A stretch of DNA of 6,651 nucleotides, taken from Halomonas sp. GTDB taxonomy: Bacteria > Pseudomonadota > Gammaproteobacteria > Pseudomonadales > Halomonadaceae. Positions 1 to 5,258 of the stretch are shown here, piece by piece. Below the pieces are notes generated by a model that ran no database searches, was not told where the DNA came from, and saw only the letters and a list, made by a program, of their open reading frames with translations. The stretch covers positions 1 through 6,651 of the forward strand of contig SKHS01000037.1 of assembly GCA_007116835.1 (NCBI GenBank). The letters run 5' to 3'. A program made the translations under genes and the position numbers. Numbering within the stretch: the first letter of the stretch is position 1; each line of letters begins with the position of its first letter.

Positions 1-1376
1 ACACCTACCGATTTCACCGGTAGGAACACGGCGAAGGCTTGGCTGGTTTTTTCGTACCAACCGGCGGCGCGCAGTTCTTCGATGTAGATGGCGTCGGCAT
101 CACGCAGGATGTCGGCGTACTCTTTCTTCACTTCGCCCAGAATGCGCACGCCCAGGCCGGGGCCAGGGAACGGGTGGCGGTAGACCATATCGTAGGGCAA
201 GCCGAGTTCGAGGCCGAGTTTGCGCACTTCGTCTTTAAACAGTTCGCGCAGCGGCTCGACCAGCTTGAGCTTCATGGTTTCCGGCAGGCCACCGACGTTG
301 TGGTGGGATTTGATCACGTGGGCTTTGCCGGTTTTAGAGGCAGCGGATTCGATCACGTCTGGATAGATAGTGCCCTGGGCCAGGAAGTCGACGCCGTCAA
401 TTTTGCTGGCTTCTTCATCGAATACGTCGATAAAGGTGTTGCCGATAATTTTGCGCTTGGCTTCTGGGTCTTTCTCGCCCTTCAGCTTGCCGAGGAACAG
501 CTCTTCGGCGTCGACACGAATCACCTTCACGCCCATGTGCTTGGCGAAGGTTTCCATGACTTGGTCGCCTTCGTTTTTGCGTAGCAGGCCGTTATCGACG
601 AATACGCAGGTCAACTGGTCGCCAATGGCTTTGTGCAGCAGCGCTGCTACAACCGAGGAGTCGACACCACCGGAAAGGCCAAGCAGTACATGGCGGTCGC
701 CTACTTGCTCGCGCACGCGCTGCACTTGGTCTTCGATGATTTGTGCAGGCGTCCACAGTTTTTCGGCACCGCAAATATCCAGCACGAAGTGCTCAAGAAT
801 ACGCTGGCCTTGCAGGGTGTGGGTCACTTCTGGGTGGAACTGTACACCGTAGAACTGTTTCTCTTCCCAGGCCATGGCGGCAATTGGGCAGCTCGGCGTG
901 GAAGCGGTCACGGTGAAGGTGTCAGGCACTTGGGCTACTTTATCGCCGTGGCTCATCCACACATCAAGTAATGCTTTGCCAGTGCTGGCGTCGACGTGGT
1001 CTTTAATGTCTTTGAACAGCGCGTTTTCAGCATCTATTTGAATCTGGGCGTAGCCAAATTCGCGCTGGTTGGAACCTTCCACTTTGCCGCCAAGCTGCTC
1101 GGCCATGGTCTGCATGCCGTAGCAGATGCCAAACACCGGCAAGCCCATTTCGAACACGCACGCCGGTGCTCGCGGGGAATCCAACTCGGTCACGGATTCC
1201 GGGCCACCGGCCAAGATGATGCCGTTGGGGTTGTATTCACGAATTTCTTCTTCGGTGATATCGAAGGCGCGGATTTCGGAGAATACACCGATCTCACGTA
1301 CACGGCGGGCGATCAGCTGGGTGTACTGTGAGCCGAAGTCAAGAATCAGGATCTTATGGGCGTGAATGTCACTCAT
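1..1376 (-). CDS. guaA: GMP synthase (glutamine-hydrolysing), C-terminus cut by window edge
   Basis: Cytoplasmic enzyme that aminates XMP to GMP using glutamine and ATP, the last step of guanine nucleotide synthesis. The reading frame starts at ATG 1376 (MSDIHAHKILILDFGSQ) and stays open to the left edge, giving 458 complete codons. Visible in order: an N-terminal class I glutamine amidotransferase domain with the nucleophile Cys85 in GICYGMQ and His181/Glu183 in FHPEVTH; the ATP-pyrophosphatase P-loop SGGVDSS at about 235-241; and RHPFPGPGLG near 400-409 in the C-terminal dimerisation domain. The frame ends in FLPVKSVGV, which in E. coli GuaA is followed by about 66 residues, so the full protein should be close to the usual 525. 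Only a weak GAG Shine-Dalgarno precedes the start. It lies 97 bp downstream of guaB and is probably co-transcribed with it, subject to the hairpin between them. No frame break was noticed. Confidence 0.97.
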   Translation of the reverse strand, partial: MSDIHAHKILILDFGSQYTQLIARRVREIGVFSEIRAFDITEEEIREYNPNGIILAGGPESVTELDSPRAPACVFEMGLPVFGICYGMQTMAEQLGGKVEGSNQREFGYAQIQIDAENALFKDIKDHVDASTGKALLDVWMSHGDKVAQVPDTFTVTASTPSCPIAAMAWEEKQFYGVQFHPEVTHTLQGQRILEHFVLDICGAEKLWTPAQIIEDQVQRVREQVGDRHVLLGLSGGVDSSVVAALLHKAIGDQLTCVFVDNGLLRKNEGDQVMETFAKHMGVKVIRVDAEELFLGKLKGEKDPEAKRKIIGNTFIDVFDEEASKIDGVDFLAQGTIYPDVIESAASKTGKAHVIKSHHNVGGLPETMKLKLVEPLRELFKDEVRKLGLELGLPYDMVYRHPFPGPGLGVRILGEVKKEYADILRDADAIYIEELRAAGWYEKTSQAFAVFLPVKSVG

Positions 1377-1418
1377 GGCGGGGTCTCGGTTAAGCGGTAT
1401 GGGGCCGCTGGTAAGGCC

Positions 1419-1451
1419 AAAAAGCAAGCGGCGAGCTGCAATGCTCGCCGC
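1419..1451 (-). terminator. Intra-operon hairpin with T-rich tail between guaB and guaA (terminator or attenuator candidate)
   Basis: On the minus strand GCGGCGAGC (1451-1443) pairs perfectly with GCTCGCCGC (1436-1428) around the 6-base loop ATTGCA. The stem is followed directly by TTGCTTTTT. This is the form of a Rho-independent terminator, though the T run is interrupted by GC. It begins 22 bases after the guaB stop and ends about 40 bases before the guaA start. If functional it would make part of the transcripts guaB-only, or protect the guaB 3' end. A second, weaker stem (AGCGG/CCGCT, 1409-1393) follows just before the guaA ribosome site. Function is inferred from sequence form only. Confidence 0.6.
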
Positions 1452-1473
1452 GCCATTTAACGAAACGTGCTGG

Positions 1474-2943
1474 TTAGCTCACCCGGTAGTTGGGAGCTTC
1501 TTTGGTGATCTGCACGTTATGAACGTGGGATTCGTTAAAGCCAGCGCTGGTAATTTGTACAAATTCCGGCTTGGTGCGCATTTCTTGAATATCGCGGCAG
1601 CCGGTGTAGCCCATGGAAGCGCGCAGGCCACCCATCAGCTGGTGAACAATAGCGCCCATCATGCCTTTATAGGGTACGCGGCCTTCAATGCCTTCCGGCA
1701 CCAGCTTCTCGGCACCTTCGGCTTTATCTTGGAAGTAGCGGTCGGCGCTGCCCTGGTTCTGAGACATGGCACCCATGGAGCCCATGCCGCGGTAGGCCTT
1801 ATAGGTACGGCCTTGGTAAAGCTCGACTTCACCCGGCGCTTCTTCGGTACCGGCCAGCAGGCCACCGACCATCACGGCGCTTGCGCCAGCAGCGATGGCT
1901 TTGGCTAAGTCGCCAGAGAAGCGAATGCCACCATCGGCGATCAGCGGAATATCAAACTCTTTCAGCGCTTCTGCCACGTTAGACACCGCGGTGATTTGCG
2001 GAACGCCAACGCCTGCCACAATACGCGTGGTGCAGATAGAACCGGGGCCAATGCCGACTTTAACGGCGTCTGCGCCCGCTTCGGCCAGCGCTTTGGCGGC
2101 AGCGGCGGTGGCGATATTGCCGCCAATGACTTGGATGTTCGGGAAGTGCTCTTTGATCCAGCGCACGCGATCGATAACGCCTTTAGAGTGACCGTGGGCG
2201 GTATCAACAATGATCACATCGACACCGGCTTCGGCCAGGGCAGCAACGCGATCAGGCGTTTCGGGGCCCGTACCAACGGCAGCACCCACCAACAGGCGGC
2301 CATCGCTATCTTTGGCAGCCATCGGGTAAGTGCGAGCTTTTTCGATATCTTGGAAGGTGACCAAACCGCGCAGGTGGAACTCGTCATCGACGATCAGCAT
2401 TTTCTCAATGCGGTGTTCGCGCATTTTGGCTTTGCTGGTTTCAAGGTCGGTCCCTTCTTTGACGGTAATCAACCGGTCGCGGGGGGTCATGATGTCCGCA
2501 ACGCTGTCGCCGTGGTTGGGCTGGAAGCGCATATCACGCTCGGTCACAATACCCACCAGGGTTTCGCCTTCTACAACGGGGAAGCCAGAGAAGCCGTTCT
2601 CGCGCGCCATCGCCAGCAGGTCATCCAGCTTCGCCTTAGGGCTAACGGTGACCGGGTCTTTTACAATCACGCTTTCGTGCTTTTTAACCTTGCGCACTTC
2701 AGCGGCTTGCTGGCTCATGGTCATGCTCTTATGGATAATGCCAATGCCGCCTTCCTGAGCCATCGCAATTGCTAGACGCGCTTCGGTAACGGTGTCCATC
2801 GCGGCGGAAAGCAGCGGGATATTGAGTGAAATATTGCGGGTCAGGCGGGTTTTGAGGCTGACATCCTTGGGCAGAATATCGGAGAAGCCGGGAACGAGGA
2901 GTACGTCATCGAACGTAAGTGCTTCTTGGGCCATACGTAGCAT
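1474..2943 (-). CDS. guaB: Inosine-5'-monophosphate dehydrogenase
   Basis: Oxidises IMP to XMP with NAD+, the committed step toward guanine nucleotides, in the cytoplasm as a tetramer or octamer. The protein is 489 residues (E. coli GuaB is 488) and starts MLRMAQEALTFDDVLLVP, matching the family start, so ATG 2943 is preferred over the Met at codon 4. A pair of CBS domains is inserted into the TIM barrel at roughly residues 95-205. The catalytic loop GPGSICTTR (299-307) holds the nucleophile Cys304, DGGIRFSGD (337-345) binds the IMP phosphate, and Arg402-Tyr403 in the mobile flap (SADRYF) are the expected catalytic base pair. The C-terminus KEAPNYRVS is typical. An AGGG Shine-Dalgarno (2957-2954) lies about 10 bases upstream of the ATG. 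It is the first gene of the guaBA operon with its own promoter upstream. All key residues are present. Confidence 0.98.
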   Translation of the reverse strand: MLRMAQEALTFDDVLLVPGFSDILPKDVSLKTRLTRNISLNIPLLSAAMDTVTEARLAIAMAQEGGIGIIHKSMTMSQQAAEVRKVKKHESVIVKDPVTVSPKAKLDDLLAMARENGFSGFPVVEGETLVGIVTERDMRFQPNHGDSVADIMTPRDRLITVKEGTDLETSKAKMREHRIEKMLIVDDEFHLRGLVTFQDIEKARTYPMAAKDSDGRLLVGAAVGTGPETPDRVAALAEAGVDVIIVDTAHGHSKGVIDRVRWIKEHFPNIQVIGGNIATAAAAKALAEAGADAVKVGIGPGSICTTRIVAGVGVPQITAVSNVAEALKEFDIPLIADGGIRFSGDLAKAIAAGASAVMVGGLLAGTEEAPGEVELYQGRTYKAYRGMGSMGAMSQNQGSADRYFQDKAEGAEKLVPEGIEGRVPYKGMMGAIVHQLMGGLRASMGYTGCRDIQEMRTKPEFVQITSAGFNESHVHNVQITKEAPNYRVS

Positions 2944-2995
2944 AGCGGCAACACCCTGATGGAAGAGGAAGTGGGGCGTGGAAAGTTAATCCGCT

Positions 2996-3025
2996 ATTAT
3001 AACGTTTGGAGGGGTGTACCAGCAA
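2996..3025 (-). promoter_or_regulatory. guaB(A) sigma70-type promoter
   Basis: On the minus strand a consensus -10 TATAAT (3001-2996) lies 18 bp after TTGCTG (3025-3020), a partial -35 matching the TTG half. Transcription would start near 2989, giving a leader of about 45 nt to the guaB ATG. The bases after the -10 (AGCGG) form a GC-rich discriminator, as is known for stringently controlled promoters including E. coli guaB; that control is inference here. The spacer contains CAAACGTT, which resembles the core of a PurR operator. Confidence 0.7.
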
Positions 3026-3040
3026 TGCGATGGGAGCATA

Positions 3041-3077
3041 TACAAAACAAGCAGCACCACTAATAGGAGCTGCTTGT
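3041..3077 (-). terminator. Rho-independent terminator of the transporter-PhoU operon
   Basis: On the minus strand ACAAGCAGC (3077-3069) pairs with GCTGCTTGT (3055-3047), a perfect 9-bp stem around a 13-base loop, followed by TTTGTATA. It begins 20 bases after the PhoU-gene stop codon, the expected place for the operon end. It lies upstream of the guaB promoter and so would insulate guaB from readthrough. The stem is only moderately GC-rich and the T run short, so termination may be incomplete. Confidence 0.65.
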
Positions 3078-3097
3078 CTGTTTCAACCTAGGCGACG

Positions 3098-3784
3098 TTA
3101 ATCTAGCGCGCGGTCATCGGCCTCGCTGGGAAAGTCCAGATCCTCCAAACGCCCGGTCACCGCTGTGGCAATATTGGCCAAGTGGGAAGAAACCCGCTTG
3201 TAGTGGCGCGCCAACAGCGAATACGCCACGGCCTCATGAAACTCAACCGCCTCTTCTTCACCCAGCAGCGCTTCGATGAGGTCATCGCAGATTCCGCCGA
3301 TGTCGCGGGTAGCCGTGATAATACGGTGGGCTTGGGCTTCGTTTGAGTCTCGTGTAGCCGCGATGAGCTCTTTAAACAGCCCAGATAAACGCTCGGAGAT
3401 CTTATCCAAAGGCTTTTGATAATGATCCACATGAAAGCCTTCACTGTAAAAAGCGCCAACTTCAAAGACGTTTTTACAGTAATCGCCAATGCGCTCGGCA
3501 TCTTTTGCAACGCTCATCAGCGCTAAGCAGATAGCCACATCGTGGCCGGGATTAACGGTCAGATGGCGCAACACCTTGCGGCGGATAGAGCGCTCAAGCT
3601 CGTTGACCGCCACATCACGCTGATAAAGCGGCTGCCGTACGTCTTCGGCAGGCACTGTGCTGTAAAGCACCTCGTTGGCACGTGCGAACATCCAAGCACC
3701 ATGCTCCAGCATCTTGGTCAGGTCTGCGTAGGCCTGATCAATGCTGGTTTCCGAGGTAAGCGCACTATAAAGCTGTTTAAACAT
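3098..3784 (-). CDS. PhoU-domain protein, partner of the adjacent Na+/phosphate cotransporter
   Basis: A 228-residue, mainly helical cytoplasmic protein of the PhoU family, which tunes phosphate transporters and phosphate signalling and binds metal ions through E-x-x-x-D motifs. The first three-helix bundle shows the family signature at about 91-107 (SVAKDAERIGDYCKNVF) with Glu97 and Asp101. The matching place in the second bundle reads ARHYKRVSSHLANI (192-205): Lys196 and Ser200 stand where Glu and Asp are expected, so the second metal site looks lost although Arg197 and Asn204 are kept. The length suits two PhoU repeats plus a short acidic tail (DFPSEADDRALD). A strong GAGGGG Shine-Dalgarno (3796-3791) sits 6 bases before ATG 3784, and only 24 bases separate it from the transporter stop, so the two are surely co-transcribed. 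E. coli YjbB carries both domains in one chain. It is probably not the global PhoU of a pst operon, since no pst or phoBR genes are seen nearby. Confidence 0.88.
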   Translation of the reverse strand: MFKQLYSALTSETSIDQAYADLTKMLEHGAWMFARANEVLYSTVPAEDVRQPLYQRDVAVNELERSIRRKVLRHLTVNPGHDVAICLALMSVAKDAERIGDYCKNVFEVGAFYSEGFHVDHYQKPLDKISERLSGLFKELIAATRDSNEAQAHRIITATRDIGGICDDLIEALLGEEEAVEFHEAVAYSLLARHYKRVSSHLANIATAVTGRLEDLDFPSEADDRALD

Positions 3785-3808
3785 GGGAAACCCCTCGGTT
3801 GGCCGCGC

Positions 3809-5008
3809 TTAGCGCAGGCGCATGAACAATTCGGTCAATGTAATGCCGACCAGCGGCACCACCAGGAATACGCCGATTAAGAACAGGAAAGCATAACGGA
3901 TGCGTTTCCCGGCCAAGCGGCCATACCACGTGGCAATGCGCAGCGGAATCACCCGTAGCGGCCACCAGATGGCGGTACCGGTTAAGTTGAAGATAACGTG
4001 AAACAGCGCCACCGTCATCGCCGCGGCAATAGGGTTGGCGGTGGCCGCCAGCACACTGGTAACGGTCGTACCCAAGTTAGCACCCATCATAAAGGGTAGC
4101 ACCCGGCGCAAGCGTACGACGCCTGCCCCTGCCAGAGGCACCATCAAGCTGCTGGTAATAGAACTCGATTGAACCAGCACCGTGGAGACCACCCCCACGC
4201 CGTAGGCCCGCGCATCGGTACGAAAGAAGTAAGTACGGAAGAGGCCATCCATATGGCGCAACAGCGCACCGCGCAGGTTCTGCACCATAAAGACCAGTGC
4301 CGTGAACATCAGCAGTAACCCTAGTCCCGCCACAAAGAGTCCGGCGGCCGCTACGCTGGGCATTAAGGTAGCACCCAGCCAGTTGGCAGCATCGACGATG
4401 GGGGCGGTGATGACTTTAATAGGACTGCTGGGGCGCGCGACTTCTTCCAAACCAATCAGGTCAGCTAGCCACGCCGCTAGGCGGGTAAAAATGCCGTAGC
4501 CACGCTCATGGAACATCCCCGTCAGCCACTCCACCGGGAATACCAGCAGGACCGTGAGAATATTAAATAAATCATGCATTAACGCCGCGGTAAACGAGCG
4601 ACGGAAGTTGCGCTTGATACGCACATTGGCCAGGGCCACAATCACCCCGGTGACGGCGGTACCAATATTCGCCCCCATAATGGCGAAAACGGCCGTGCCC
4701 AGGGTCATCTCGCCGCTAGCCACCAGGGTGACGATCAGCGCCGAGGTGAACGACGAGCTCTGCACGATCATGGTAACCAACACCCCTGCCATCAAGGCAA
4801 TAAAGGGGTTCGCGCCAAAAGCGAAGGCACGGGTCAGAAGGTCGCTGTCGCTACCAAAGGTACCCAGGCCCGCGCCCAGCACGTTAAGTGCGGCCAGGAA
4901 CAGGTACAGGCACAGGCCGGCATAAATACCGCGTAACCACGCGGGCACCTCACGCGGCACCTCGCGAGCAAGAGCAGGACGATCGGTGGAAGGTCCGAGA
5001 TTCGACAT
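3809..5008 (-). CDS. Na+/phosphate cotransporter, NptA/SLC34 (PNaS) family
   Basis: An inner-membrane carrier that couples Na+ to inorganic phosphate movement. The 399 residues contain the inverted-repeat hallmarks of the family: QSSS at 83-86 (VQSSSFTSALIV) and again at 280-283 (VQSSSITSSLMV), each followed by GAN(I/L)GT-x-VT (112-120 and 309-317) and by H-x-x-F-N (145-149 and 337-341). Hydrophobic segments cluster at about 28-50, 66-127, 142-165, 218-243, 270-295, 303-345 and 374-396; the middle loop and C-terminal region carry basic residues. There is no fused PhoU domain; that partner is the next gene. The start at ATG 5008 gives a soluble, charged N-terminus containing a REVPREVP repeat; the ribosome site before it is weak, but no other good start precedes the first membrane segment. 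Two PhoB-box-like elements lie upstream, implying induction by phosphate starvation and hence uptake. Direction of transport is inferred: E. coli YjbB has been described as an exporter. Confidence 0.93.
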   Translation of the reverse strand: MSNLGPSTDRPALAREVPREVPAWLRGIYAGLCLYLFLAALNVLGAGLGTFGSDSDLLTRAFAFGANPFIALMAGVLVTMIVQSSSFTSALIVTLVASGEMTLGTAVFAIMGANIGTAVTGVIVALANVRIKRNFRRSFTAALMHDLFNILTVLLVFPVEWLTGMFHERGYGIFTRLAAWLADLIGLEEVARPSSPIKVITAPIVDAANWLGATLMPSVAAAGLFVAGLGLLLMFTALVFMVQNLRGALLRHMDGLFRTYFFRTDARAYGVGVVSTVLVQSSSITSSLMVPLAGAGVVRLRRVLPFMMGANLGTTVTSVLAATANPIAAAMTVALFHVIFNLTGTAIWWPLRVIPLRIATWYGRLAGKRIRYAFLFLIGVFLVVPLVGITLTELFMRLR

Positions 5009-5041
5009 AAGTGGTCTGCCGTGTTGGTGGACAATCTATGT

Positions 5042-5059
5042 ATGACGTTTTGATGACAG
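5042..5059 (-). promoter_or_regulatory. PhoB box A, proximal to the transporter gene
   Basis: On the minus strand CTGTCATCAAAACGTCAT has the PhoB-box plan of two 7-mers separated by 4 AT-rich bases. The first 7-mer is the perfect CTGTCAT; the second, ACGTCAT, matches 5 of 7. It ends 33 bases before the transporter ATG. A canonical PhoB -10 element would be expected about 10 bases further downstream, but that position reads TCCACC and is poor. This box may therefore act as an auxiliary site, or a weak promoter lies elsewhere (TAGATT, 5038-5033, is close but too near). Confidence 0.6.
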
Positions 5060-5075
5060 TTTTGTGTCGGCGAGC

Positions 5076-5084
5076 AACTTAGCA
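5076..5084 (-). promoter_or_regulatory. Possible extended -10 of the PhoB-dependent transporter promoter
   Basis: TGCTAAGTT on the minus strand fits the TGnTATAAT pattern only partly (TG plus 3 of 6 in the hexamer), but its position 10 bp after PhoB box B is canonical, with the box taking the place of a -35. Transcription would start near 5069, giving a leader of about 60 nt that contains PhoB box A. The call rests on spacing rather than on hexamer quality. Confidence 0.3.
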
Positions 5085-5091
5085 CGGTTAT

Positions 5092-5109
5092 GTGACACTT
5101 TGATGACGA
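5092..5109 (-). promoter_or_regulatory. PhoB box B, distal to the transporter gene
   Basis: On the minus strand TCGTCATCAAAGTGTCAC has the same two-7-mer layout and the same CAAA spacer as the box 50 bp downstream. TCGTCAT matches CTGTCAT in 5 of 7 positions; GTGTCAC matches in 6 of 7 if the last base may be C or T. Exactly 10 bases after it lies TGC-TAAGTT, an extended -10-like element, which is the spacing seen at E. coli phoA and pstS. This makes it the better candidate for the core activation site. Confidence 0.6.
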
Positions 5110-5173
5110 ATACAAAACAAAACGGTGAATATTCGCCTCACGGCAGCAAACCTAAGCACCCTGGCGAATACGT

Positions 5174-5203
5174 TTGCTGAGACAGGTTAGCGTATTGTCT
5201 AAT
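5174..5203 (+). promoter_or_regulatory. xseA sigma70-type promoter
   Basis: TTGCTG (5174-5179) and TCTAAT (5198-5203, 5 of 6 to consensus) are separated by 18 bp. The start of transcription would be near 5210, about 50 bases before the xseA ATG. No other convincing -10 was seen nearer the gene. The -35 sequence and spacer length are the same as at the guaB promoter. Confidence 0.5.
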
Positions 5204-5258
5204 GGTTGCACCCTAACACTGACTATCGCACCGCAAGCGTTGGACGACACCTGCCGCC

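Noticed and set aside
39..584. Open frame of 181 codons on the plus strand opposite guaA
   Set aside because: It shadows the guaA coding strand, with a Phe/His/Gly-rich composition typical of antisense translation; no ribosome site or family features.
1366..1908. Open frame of 180 codons on the plus strand spanning the guaB-guaA gap and the guaB 3' end
   Set aside because: Most of it is antisense to guaB and it crosses the guaBA hairpin; no protein family features were seen.
1996..2775. Open frame of 259 codons on the plus strand opposite guaB
   Set aside because: It is fully antisense to a clear IMP dehydrogenase, has no recognisable domain, and is explained by the codon bias of the real gene leaving the opposite frame free of stops.
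2944..2990. Riboswitch upstream of guaB
   Set aside because: The leader predicted from the TATAAT promoter is only about 45 nt and shows no purine or other known aptamer core.
3041..3120. Repeat shared between TACAAAACAA at 3041 and ATACAAAACA at 5110
   Set aside because: A short A-rich match of about ten bases; the first copy is explained by the terminator T run, and no longer homology surrounds either one.
5042..5109. PhoB boxes as regulators of xseA
   Set aside because: PhoB boxes are directional and both face the transporter; xseA has its own sigma70-type promoter further away and no known phosphate role.
4834..5115. Minus-strand frame covering the divergent region and the transporter start, as an alternative upstream gene
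   Set aside because: It is out of frame with the transporter, runs through the Pho boxes, and its Cys/Ser-rich sequence shows no family features.
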